NCBI RefSeq assembly: GCF_002760665.1
Contig: NZ_PDOB01000009.1
Location: 62,001 to 126,000 of the forward strand
Source: Massilia psychrophila
GTDB lineage: Bacteria > Pseudomonadota > Gammaproteobacteria > Burkholderiales > Burkholderiaceae_D
Length of the DNA: 64,000 nucleotides
Reading direction: 5' to 3'
The translations under genes were made by a program, and so were the position numbers. Under the pieces are notes generated by a model. The model had not been told where the DNA came from. It saw only the letters and a program-made list of their open reading frames with translations, and made no database searches. Positions 8,395 to 15,359 of the stretch are shown one piece after another; the stretch's first letter is position 1; the number at the start of each line of letters is the position of its first letter.

Positions 8395-11052
8395 CTAGCG
8401 GGCGCTGAGCCAGGCATCGATCTCGGAAAGGCGCTCGGCCCGCGTCTTGATGCGGTCGCGAATGCCGGCGATCGCGGTGTCGGCGTCGCGCCGCGAGCCG
8501 GCCGCAAAGTTGGCGCCGGCATAGGCGTTCAGCTTGCCGATGGTAGCCGGATCGGCGGAGCCCGACGCCAGCCGCGGCAAGTAGCGGCTGCGCGAAGTGG
8601 CATCGACCCGTTGGTTTACCTTGTCGATGTGGGCCAGCGCGAAATCGAACGCCATGTCGGGATGTTCCTGCGCCACCTGGGCCAGCATTGCCGCGCTGTT
8701 GGTCACGCCCGGTTCGTCCGTCATCGCCAGGGCCAAAGCGCGGCGCGCCAGCGCGTCATTGCCGGCCGAGGCGAGCAGGTGATACAGCTGGTCCTTGATC
8801 ATCGGCGATTTCTCGGCCTTCGCTGCGCGGTGCATGCCATCCCACGTTTGCGCGTCGGCATGCTGCGCTATCACCGCCATGATGGTCTTGCGCAGAGCTG
8901 GGGGATTGAGCTGTTCGTCGTCAGCCGCTCCGGCGTAGCGGCGGCGCGCTTCGGCAATCGTGGCGTTGTCGTTCAAGTCGCTCAGGGTCCCGATCAGCTC
9001 GGCCCTCAGGTTGGCCACGGTGGCGTTTTCGCCGGCGCGCGCATTCCAGCCAACCTGGTTGAAGACCGGCGCCAGGCGAGCAACGGCGAATCTGTCGAAC
9101 CGCTGCTGGCGCGAGGAATCGCCCGCATAGTGGCCGTGCAGCGTGCCGAAAATGCGGACGATCTTGCCCCATACCTGGGGGTCCGCCGCCAGCGTGGCGG
9201 CGTTGGCCAGCCCCATGAAGCCGGCCGCCGGCTGCATTCCGGCCATGCCGAGCGCCCAGCTGTCCGACAACAGGCCAAGCTGGTCGATCGGCGCCAGGCT
9301 GGCGAAGCTGGCGCTGAGCGCGTCGAACTGCTGCGGCGCGTACAGCGTGCGGTAGTAGCCGTTCTGGCCGGCGTTGACAATCACCGGGCCGCAGCCGGGC
9401 ACGCTCACGGTCGCCTTGCCGGCGCTGACCAAGGCACGCACCTGCTGATTCGAACCGGCCACCTGCAACGTCACCGGCACACGCCAGCGCAGCGGTTTTT
9501 TGTTCGGCACGTCGCGGCTGAACTCCTGCTGGGTCAGCACCACAAGCGTGCTACTGCTGCCACTCTTGCAGGCGGGTCCATCGACGCGGATCAGCGGCAC
9601 GCCCGGCTTGAGCGTGAAATCATGGGCAATTGCCATGACTGGTTTGCGCGCCGCTTTTTCGATCGCGCGCCACAGGTCGTCCGAGACGGTGTTTTTGTAG
9701 GCGTGTTCGCGCATGTACGCGCGCACGCCGTTCTGCCAGGCTTGCGCGCCGACGTAATCTTCGAGCATGCCGATTACCGACGCACCCTTGTTGTAGGTGA
9801 TGTCATCGAACGCCTGGCTGGCTTGTTCGACCGTTGCGACGTGCTGCACCACCGGGTGGGTGGTGGCAAAGGCGTCGCGCGCCATGGCCCGTTCGCGCGC
9901 GCCGACCGCACCGAGCGCGGTATGCCACTCTGGATGCAGGCGCGCCGTCATGCGGCCCTCCATCCACGAGGCGAAGCCTTCGTTGAGCCACAGGTCGTCC
10001 CACCACTGCATGGTGACCAGGTTGCCGAACCACTGGTGCGCCATTTCGTGGGCGGCGGTGGCAAATATTTCCTGCTTGTCGTACTGCGTCGAGATGGCCG
10101 GATCAAGCAGAATCGCGTACTCGAACGTGAAGATCGCGCCCCAGTTCTCCATCGCACCGAAGAACTGGCTGCGCCCGGGCGCGGCGATGTTGTCCAGTTT
10201 TGGCAGCGGGTAGCGCACGCCAAAATAACGGTTGTATTCGCCGAGAAGCGCTTTCGACGCATCGAGCGCGAAGGCGGCCTTGGCGGCGTTGCCCCTGGTG
10301 GTAATGACGCCCAACTCGGTGCCGTCGGCCATCGCGGTGACACGCTCGAAATCGCCCAGGCCGAAAAACAGCAGGTAGGTCGACATCTTCGGCGTGGCGC
10401 CGAATTTGACAAGGCTGCGGCCATCTGGCAGCGTGCTGGTCGAAGTGACCGGCATGTTACTGACCGCCATCTGACCGGCCGGCACCGTCGCCTGCAGGGT
10501 AAAACTGGCCTTGTAGGCCGGTTCGTCCCACGACGGGATCATGCGGCGCGCGTCGGAGTTTTCGAACTGCGTGTACAGCGCACGCTGGTTGCCGGCCGCG
10601 CTGTCGTAGTCGAGCGAGAACAGGCCCAATGCCTGCTGGCCGATGACGCCGGTGTAGTCGAGCGCCAGCGTGTAGCGGCCCTTGGCGAGCGGCCTGGCAA
10701 AAGTAAAGGTGGCCGTTTGCGCGGCGGCGTCGATGCTGGTCGATGCCTGCAAGGGCGCGCCGCCCGCGCCGGAAGCCAGCGTCGCGCTAATAAACGCAAG
10801 GTCGGCCGCGTTGAGCGTGATTGACGCCGTTGGCGCCAGCACGTCGAGCGTGATGGCGACCTTGCCGGCAAACGTCGAGCGCGCCGCGTCGGGCGTGAGC
10901 GCGACATCGTAATGAATCGGACGCACCTCGCGCGGCAGCTGGGTGGTGGCCTGGACGGCGCGCGCTGCCGGGGCTGCCGGGGCTGAAAAAGCGGGCGCTG
11001 CGGTGAGACCAGCCAAGGCGAGAACTGCGGCCGAAATCAGGGTGCGGTGCAT
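8395..11052 (-). CDS. Secreted M1-family zinc aminopeptidase
   Basis: An 885-residue periplasmic or secreted gluzincin aminopeptidase. The ATG at 11052 (MHRTLISAAVLALAGLTAAP) gives a clean Sec signal peptide with an AFSA cleavage site. Catalytic signatures are intact: the substrate-binding GAMENWG motif and HEMAHQWFGNL followed 18 residues later by the third zinc ligand in LNEGFASW. The N-terminal beta domain and long C-terminal helical ERAP1-like domain are present, giving the usual length. It removes N-terminal residues from peptides. It heads a two-gene unit with the YceI lipoprotein and is divergent from the glutathione transferase at 11225. Confidence 0.93.
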   Translation of the reverse strand: MHRTLISAAVLALAGLTAAPAFSAPAAPAARAVQATTQLPREVRPIHYDVALTPDAARSTFAGKVAITLDVLAPTASITLNAADLAFISATLASGAGGAPLQASTSIDAAAQTATFTFARPLAKGRYTLALDYTGVIGQQALGLFSLDYDSAAGNQRALYTQFENSDARRMIPSWDEPAYKASFTLQATVPAGQMAVSNMPVTSTSTLPDGRSLVKFGATPKMSTYLLFFGLGDFERVTAMADGTELGVITTRGNAAKAAFALDASKALLGEYNRYFGVRYPLPKLDNIAAPGRSQFFGAMENWGAIFTFEYAILLDPAISTQYDKQEIFATAAHEMAHQWFGNLVTMQWWDDLWLNEGFASWMEGRMTARLHPEWHTALGAVGARERAMARDAFATTHPVVQHVATVEQASQAFDDITYNKGASVIGMLEDYVGAQAWQNGVRAYMREHAYKNTVSDDLWRAIEKAARKPVMAIAHDFTLKPGVPLIRVDGPACKSGSSSTLVVLTQQEFSRDVPNKKPLRWRVPVTLQVAGSNQQVRALVSAGKATVSVPGCGPVIVNAGQNGYYRTLYAPQQFDALSASFASLAPIDQLGLLSDSWALGMAGMQPAAGFMGLANAATLAADPQVWGKIVRIFGTLHGHYAGDSSRQQRFDRFAVARLAPVFNQVGWNARAGENATVANLRAELIGTLSDLNDNATIAEARRRYAGAADDEQLNPPALRKTIMAVIAQHADAQTWDGMHRAAKAEKSPMIKDQLYHLLASAGNDALARRALALAMTDEPGVTNSAAMLAQVAQEHPDMAFDFALAHIDKVNQRVDATSRSRYLPRLASGSADPATIGKLNAYAGANFAAGSRRDADTAIAGIRDRIKTRAERLSEIDAWLSAR

Positions 11053-11224
11053 GAAGTTCCTCGTGTAATGACGTGCGGCAGGCCAGCCGGGCCGTGCGGC
11101 GCGCGTCGGCATGTATGCGGCAATCTAAAGGGAAAGCGCGGGACTGTCAACGCGCGGCCCGAATCGGCTATCATCTAGCTGTTCCCGCCGTCCTCGACCG
11201 TTTCCAGACCCGAAAAGGAAAATC

Positions 11225-11920
11225 ATGATCGACCTCTACTCAGCGGCCACGCCGAATGGCCACAAGGTATCCATCGCGCTCGAGGAGTTGGCGCTGCCCT
11301 ACACGCTGCACACGCTCGAGCTGCAGAATAATACGCAGAAAGAGCCGTGGTTTTTGGCAATCAATCCGAACGGGCGCATTCCGGCCATCGTCGACCGCGC
11401 TGAAGACGATTTCGCCGTGTTCGAGTCCGGCGCCATCCTGGTCTACCTGGCCGAAAAGACCGGACGCCTGATGCCGGCCGATGTCAAGGGCCGCTCGCTG
11501 GTGATGCAATGGCTGATGTTCCAGATGGGCGGGATCGGCCCGATGATGGGACAGGCGAACGTATTCTTCCGCTATTTTCCGGAAAAGATCCAGCCGGCGA
11601 TCGACCGCTACCAGGGCGAGAGCCGGCGCCTGTTCCGCGTGCTCGACGCCCGGCTGCGCGACAACGAATACCTGGCCGGCGACTACTCGATCGCCGACAT
11701 CGCCAACTGGGCATGGGTGCGCACCTACGCCTGGTCGGGCGTCGTGCTCGACGACCTGCCGCACCTGCAGCGCTGGCTCGAAGCGATCCGCCTACGCCCG
11801 CAAGTGCGGCAGGGCCTGCTGGCGCCGCCGTCCCTGCGCGACTTGAGCGCGGAGGACGCCGAAAAATTTTCAATCGCCGCGCGCAGCATGCTCGAAACGG
11901 GCCAATCGCGCAGCGTATGA
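11225..11920 (+). CDS. Glutathione S-transferase, YfcG/YghU-like
   Basis: A 231-residue cytoplasmic protein with an N-terminal thioredoxin-like GST domain ([29 protein letters not shown]; the glutathione gamma-glutamyl contact in [12 protein letters not shown]) and an all-helical C-terminal domain ([15 protein letters not shown]). The TPNGHK motif is that of Nu-class or YfcG-type enzymes, which act as glutathione-dependent disulfide-bond reductases rather than classical conjugating transferases. The ribosome site AAGGA lies just upstream of the ATG. A second GST follows 40 bp later on the same strand. Confidence 0.9.
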   Translation: MIDLYSAATPNGHKVSIALEELALPYTLHTLELQNNTQKEPWFLAINPNGRIPAIVDRAEDDFAVFESGAILVYLAEKTGRLMPADVKGRSLVMQWLMFQMGGIGPMMGQANVFFRYFPEKIQPAIDRYQGESRRLFRVLDARLRDNEYLAGDYSIADIANWAWVRTYAWSGVVLDDLPHLQRWLEAIRLRPQVRQGLLAPPSLRDLSAEDAEKFSIAARSMLETGQSRSV

Positions 11921-11960
11921 AATTTCCCTGGAATTTACCCGAAGTCCACTTGGAGGCCGC

Positions 11961-12584
11961 TTGAAACTGTACACTAGTACTTTCGCGCCAAACCCGCGCC
12001 GCGTCACCATGTTCATTGCCGAGAAGGGCATTGCCGGCATCGAAAACGTGATGGTCGACCTGGCGGCCGGCGAGCACCGCAGTGCGTCGTTCCTCGCCAT
12101 CAACCCGCTCGCCCGCGTGCCCGCGCTCGAACTCGACGATGGCCGCGTGCTGTGCGAAACGCGCGCGATCTGTACCTGGCTCGAAGGGATGTACCCGCAG
12201 CCGAACCTGATGGGCGAGGACTTCGAGGAACGCGCCTTCATTGAGATGGCCGACCGGCGCGTCGAGTTCCACCTGTTCGCCGGCATCGCCAACAGCGTGC
12301 GTCATAGCCATCCGGGACTGGCGAACCTGGAGCAACCGCAGTTCCCCGACTTCGGCGCTTCGCAGGGCGAAAAAATGCGCGACGTGGCGCGCTGGCTCGA
12401 CGCCGAACTGGCCAATCACCCGTACGTGGCGGGGAACCGCTTCACAGTGGCCGACATCACTGCATTCTGCGCGCTGGAATTCGCCCGCGGGTTGATGAAA
12501 TTTCACCCAGGGGCGGAAGGGATGACGCACCTGCAGGAGTGGCGCGACAGGATCGCGGCACGGCCGGCGGCGGGCAGGCCGTAG
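11961..12584 (+). CDS. Glutathione S-transferase family protein
   Basis: A 207-residue GST. The start is a TTG at 11961, supported by a strong TGGAGG four bases upstream and by the translation then beginning as (M)KLYTSTFAPNPRRV, which is where the thioredoxin-like domain should start. Other features are INPLARVPALELDDGRVL, the ETRAICTWLE glutathione contact and the AGNRFTVADITAF helix of the C-terminal domain. The probable catalytic position is the Ser/Thr of the first strand loop. It probably forms an operon with the preceding GST. Substrate unknown. Confidence 0.88.
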   Translation: MKLYTSTFAPNPRRVTMFIAEKGIAGIENVMVDLAAGEHRSASFLAINPLARVPALELDDGRVLCETRAICTWLEGMYPQPNLMGEDFEERAFIEMADRRVEFHLFAGIANSVRHSHPGLANLEQPQFPDFGASQGEKMRDVARWLDAELANHPYVAGNRFTVADITAFCALEFARGLMKFHPGAEGMTHLQEWRDRIAARPAAGRP

Positions 12585-12687
12585 CATGTGCACGTCGTCC
12601 CTGCCATTGGCAGGACCGACTCATTGCGAACGCGGCGACCGCGCATGCCTGCTCCGCTCGGAACGCAAGTGCTGACTGGTTGCGTAA

Positions 12688-12718
12688 AACTTGGATCCCC
12701 GCATGCGCGAAGATGACG
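12688..12718. repeat. Half copy of an intergenic REP-like repeat
   Basis: This 31-bp stretch, AACTTGGATCCCCGCATGCG and on, is the reverse complement of a close relative of the left arm at 51754-51783 (CGTCATCCTCGCGCACGCGG and on). The arms agree at most positions. It lies between two convergent genes, a usual place for REP or small palindromic repeats. Confidence 0.5.
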
Positions 12719-12725
12719 CGTCAGG

Positions 12726-13028
12726 CTACCCGATCCGCTGGTAACTCGCCGCCAGCGCAGCTGCTGCCATCAGCGACAGCAGCTGCGCCACATCGAGCGG
12801 CTGGTCGTGGAAGGACAGGTGGGTTTCGGTGAAGCGCCCGCTCGGCGCTGCGGCGCGCTGCCTCAACCGGCCTTCGCGGCCCACCACGCGCGACACTTCG
12901 GTGACCGCCTTCACCGTTTTCTCCGTCGTTTCGATGATGTCGTTGAGGGTATCGGCGATCTTGCCCGACACCCCCGTCCAGTCGGACGGCATGCGGGCGG
13001 TGAAGTCGCTCATGTTATTCACCGACAT
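12726..13028 (-). CDS. Small hypothetical protein divergent from luxR
   Basis: A 100-residue protein of unknown function. The ATG at 13028 (MSVNNMSDFTARMP) is preferred over the longer frame because the upstream residues look like translated intergenic sequence. The N-terminal half is predicted helical and amphipathic (SGKIADTLNDIIETTEKTVK), the C-terminal end is Ala/Leu-rich (LLSLMAAAALAAS) and could associate with membrane. It shares the 465-bp upstream region containing paired repeats with luxR, which suggests, but does not show, a link to quorum sensing. Confidence 0.55.
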   Translation of the reverse strand: MSVNNMSDFTARMPSDWTGVSGKIADTLNDIIETTEKTVKAVTEVSRVVGREGRLRQRAAAPSGRFTETHLSFHDQPLDVAQLLSLMAAAALAASYQRIG

Positions 13029-13168
13029 TGTCTTTTTTTTCGAAAGTGGAAGGGTAGGTGGTATGGCGGGGCACGATGCCTGCAGGTTCGGGCAGCGTCG
13101 CGTGAAAAGATTTTTATACGGCAATAAAAAGCAAGAAAATTGCCGGTGCAAAAGTCATGACATTCAGA

Positions 13169-13204
13169 TGTATTGCAATACAACAACTTAACGAGCGTGA
13201 AAGT
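13169..13204. promoter_or_regulatory. Palindrome plus repeat A, putative operator
   Basis: TGTATTGCAATACA (13169-13182) is a perfect 14-bp palindrome, a common form for a dimeric regulator site. It runs straight into repeat A at 13183-13204 (ACAACTTAAC then GAGCGTGAAAGT). A TATAAT at 13224-13229 lies 20 bp further downstream. The bound protein is unknown. Confidence 0.45.
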
Positions 13205-13303
13205 TGGCGAAGGATAAACGGAATATAATTTCCTGGGCGCACGGATGACTGCCGGGTAATCTTGCCGGCAAAGGGCCAAGCGGCGCAGGCGTGTTGTATT
13301 TAC

Positions 13304-13325
13304 ACAACTTAACAGGCGTGAAAGT
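13304..13325 (+). repeat. Repeat B, second copy of a 22-bp element
   Basis: ACAACTTAAC followed by AGGCGTGAAAGT differs from repeat A (13183-13204) at only two positions. The copies are in direct orientation, 121 bp apart. Repeat B is also preceded by a weaker dyad (GTTGT...ACAAC, 13293-13308), so both copies have the same dyad-then-repeat layout. Confidence 0.55.
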
Positions 13326-13493
13326 GCCGTCAAGCCCGCCTTGCGCGGGCGTCCTCGCCCGTCGCGACGGTGCATTCAAAAACATTTTTTTTTGTCATCA
13401 CCAGAAGTTGAACTTTAGTAAAAAGTCAACTACGATAGAGCTTGGTTACGCCATCTCTTATCGTACGATGTAAGCATCAGCAGGGAGAGGGAA

Positions 13494-14231
13494 ATGCTTG
13501 AGCTTGGTCAACTGACAAAATTGTTCGATGCCGGTTCCGAAGAGGCATGGAGCGCCGGCTTGTTCGGCGTTGCACGCTCGCTGGGTTTTGATTCGGTGCT
13601 GTACGGCGCAGTGGCGTCGAAACACGTCAGCCTGGAAACCCCTTTCCTTCACAGCAATTATTCCCCAGCTTGGCGGCAACTGTACGATGCCAAAAAGCTG
13701 TGTCACGTCGATCCGACGGTCAGCCATTGCATGAACAGTGTGTTGCCGATCATTTGGAAGCGCGAAATTTTTACCGTGCAAAACCAGGACGAACTGTACG
13801 AGAATGCCAGCCGTCACGGCATCCGTTCCGGCATCACCTTCCCGATTCACGGCAGTAAGGGCGAACTGGGGCTGCTCAGCTTTGCCAGCGACATGCTGCC
13901 CGGCGAAAAATCCAACGACGCCCTGATGCACTGTCTGGCCGACCTGTCGCTGGTGCGCGATTATGCCTTCGAGTCGTCGCTCAAATTCATCCGCGCGCGC
14001 GGCGTGGCTGAACCGGCGCCGCACCTGACCAAGCGCGAACTCGAAGTGCTCAAATGGGTGATGGCCGGCAAATCATCGTGGGAAATCTCCCGCATTACCG
14101 ATTGTTCCGAGGCCACCATTAATTTTCATGTCGCCAACATCCGCCAGAAGTTTGGCGTGAATACCCGCCAGCAGGCCCTGGTCAAGGCGATCGCCCTCGG
14201 CATCCTTACGCCAGAAGATCCCCATCGGTAA
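13494..14231 (+). CDS. LuxR-type quorum-sensing regulator
   Basis: A 245-residue acyl-homoserine-lactone receptor and transcription factor. The N-terminal autoinducer-binding domain keeps the conserved pocket residues: the Trp and Tyr of PAWRQLYDAKK, the Asp-Pro of HVDPTV, the Trp of LPIIWKR and the Gly of SGITFPIHG. The C-terminal GerE helix-turn-helix runs from LTKRELEVLKWV through the recognition helix in EATINFHVANIRQKF. The ATG has a good GGGAGAGGG ribosome site. Its 3' end overlaps the convergent rsaL-like gene by 26 bp and luxI lies beyond it, an arrangement known from lasR-rsaL-lasI. Confidence 0.93.
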   Translation: MLELGQLTKLFDAGSEEAWSAGLFGVARSLGFDSVLYGAVASKHVSLETPFLHSNYSPAWRQLYDAKKLCHVDPTVSHCMNSVLPIIWKREIFTVQNQDELYENASRHGIRSGITFPIHGSKGELGLLSFASDMLPGEKSNDALMHCLADLSLVRDYAFESSLKFIRARGVAEPAPHLTKRELEVLKWVMAGKSSWEISRITDCSEATINFHVANIRQKFGVNTRQQALVKAIALGILTPEDPHR

Positions 14232-14493
14232 GTTTGCCGTCGACGTACAGTTTGACCAGCAGCGCTACCGGCGGCGGCACGCCCAGGCCGGTCTCGAACC
14301 GGCTGCCGCTCGACTGCGTCACACCGAAGCGGGCCCAGAACGTCGCCTGGCTTTCGCGCTTGCTGACGCGAAATTGGCGCAAGCCGACCTGCTTTGCAAC
14401 CCGCGCCGGCGCATCGCACGCGTCATTCGCCGCATGCGATGCCGCGTCGTTCTCCGCCACCATAACCATGTCGAGCTTGAGGTCCTGGTCCAT
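14206..14493 (-). CDS. rsaL: RsaL-like quorum-sensing repressor
   Basis: A 95-residue helix-turn-helix protein. The ATG at 14493 (MDQDLKLDMVMV) is chosen because GAGGAAAG stands four bases before it; a longer frame to 14556 lacks such a site. The C-terminal half reads SQATFWARFGVTQSSGSRFE followed by TGLGVPPPVALLVKLYVDGK, close to the SQ-FW-RFGVTQS-GSR-E pattern of RsaL. RsaL of Pseudomonas binds next to the LasR site in the lasI promoter and caps signal production. Here the gene sits between luxR and luxI, opposite to both, exactly as rsaL does. The function is inferred from motif and location. Confidence 0.8.
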   Translation of the reverse strand: MDQDLKLDMVMVAENDAASHAANDACDAPARVAKQVGLRQFRVSKRESQATFWARFGVTQSSGSRFETGLGVPPPVALLVKLYVDGKLTDGDLLA

Positions 14494-14549
14494 TTCGCTT
14501 TCCTCGCGAGACAAAGAAGCAGTATTCCACCTCCATGCTTGCTTTCCAG

Positions 14550-14565
14550 CTATCACTTCTGCTAG
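14550..14565 (+). promoter_or_regulatory. Putative lux/las-type box upstream of luxI
   Basis: CTATCACTTCTGCTAG follows the CT-N12-AG pattern of LuxR-family boxes and differs from the remembered lasI box CTATCTCATTTGCTAG at only three positions. It is 71 bp upstream of the luxI start and just outside the rsaL-like start. Position and pattern suggest the LuxR activation site. Confidence 0.55.
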
Positions 14566-14612
14566 TTATGCATTTTCAATATTTAAATGAATCTACATGC
14601 ACGTTGCATAAC
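14565..14612. promoter_or_regulatory. Inverted repeat abutting the lux box, putative RsaL operator
   Basis: GTTATGCA (14565-14572) and TGCATAAC (14605-14612) form a perfect 8-bp inverted repeat with a 32-bp AT-rich spacer containing ATTTAAAT. TTATGCA starts at the edge of the lux box. The known RsaL site also contains TATG...CATA next to the LasR site, so this pair is a candidate binding place; the wide spacing is unlike a single dimer site. Confidence 0.4.
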
Positions 14613-14635
14613 CTAACAGAAAGCGAGGCACCGAA

Positions 14636-15223
14636 ATGGCGATGCATATCCAGATTGCGGCACGCAAGGATTTCAAGTCGTTCGATCTTCGGGAGATGCA
14701 CCAATTACGCGCCAAGGTATTCAAGGACCGCCTCGGGTGGGAGGTGCCGGTACTGAGCGGAATGGAAATCGATGGCTACGACGCACTCGATCCGTACTAC
14801 ATGATGATCCGCGAGCCTGGTTCCTGCGCACTGCGCGGCTGCTGGCGCCTGCTGCCGACGGAAGGCCCGTACATGCTCAAGGATACGTTTTCCTCACTGC
14901 TGCACGGCATTGCAGCGCCCAGTCATCCGCGCATCTGGGAGCTGAGCCGGTTCGCCATCCAGACCGACCCCGCCTCGCGCTTCGGCTTTTCGGAAGTGAC
15001 GATGGAGTCGTTCGGCGAGATGATCCATTACGGCCGCCGCAACGGCATCGATCGCTTCGTGACCGTCACCACCACCGGCTTCGAACGGCTGCTGCGGCGC
15101 GCCGGCGTCGTCACTACCCGGCTCGGCGAGCCGCAGCAGATCGGCATCGAGAAGGCGGTTGCCCTGTACGTCGAAGTCGAGGCGACCTACCGGGCGATCT
15201 ACCAGCAACGGCTGGCATCGTAG
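14636..15223 (+). CDS. LuxI-family acyl-homoserine-lactone synthase
   Basis: A 195-residue synthase making an acyl-homoserine lactone from S-adenosylmethionine and acyl-ACP. Conserved residues are recognisable: the Arg, Phe and Trp in LRAKVFKDRLGWEVP, the Asp pair in EIDGYDALDP, the Arg in LRGCWRLLPT, and the Glu and Arg in WELSRFAIQ. The acyl chain length cannot be read from sequence. The ATG at 14636 follows an AAGCGAGG site. It is preceded by a candidate lux box and lies downstream of, and divergent from, the rsaL-like gene. A hybrid kinase follows 136 bp later. Confidence 0.94.
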   Translation: MAMHIQIAARKDFKSFDLREMHQLRAKVFKDRLGWEVPVLSGMEIDGYDALDPYYMMIREPGSCALRGCWRLLPTEGPYMLKDTFSSLLHGIAAPSHPRIWELSRFAIQTDPASRFGFSEVTMESFGEMIHYGRRNGIDRFVTVTTTGFERLLRRAGVVTTRLGEPQQIGIEKAVALYVEVEATYRAIYQQRLAS

Positions 15224-15359
15224 CAGGCGCCGACGCAATGCAAAATTGTAAAAATGTCACCAATAGTATGTGTTTACCGCCGTCATTAATAGTATGCTTG
15301 ACGCAGGTTGGCGTGCAGCAGGTTCGACGTCCGGCGCTCCATTCTGCCAGGGACAAACG

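Larger units (their letters stand above)
13029..13493. other. Long intergenic region upstream of luxR
   Basis: This 465-bp stretch has no gene I can support. It holds a perfect 14-bp palindrome (TGTATTGCAATACA, 13169-13182) directly abutting one of two near-identical 22-bp repeats, a TATAAT at 13224-13229, a GC hairpin at 13334-13350 (GCCCGC/GCGGGC) and a long T run at 13385-13393. It is clearly richer in AT than its surroundings and is the probable control region for luxR and the divergent small gene. Confidence 0.6.

Noticed and set aside
8215-10824. An 869-codon plus-strand frame opposite the M1 aminopeptidase
   Set aside because: The minus-strand gene has intact GAMENWG and HEXXH motifs; the plus frame has no recognisable fold.
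13334-13393. GC hairpin followed by a T run upstream of luxR as a terminator
   Set aside because: The T run is about 35 bp beyond the stem, too far for a Rho-independent terminator.
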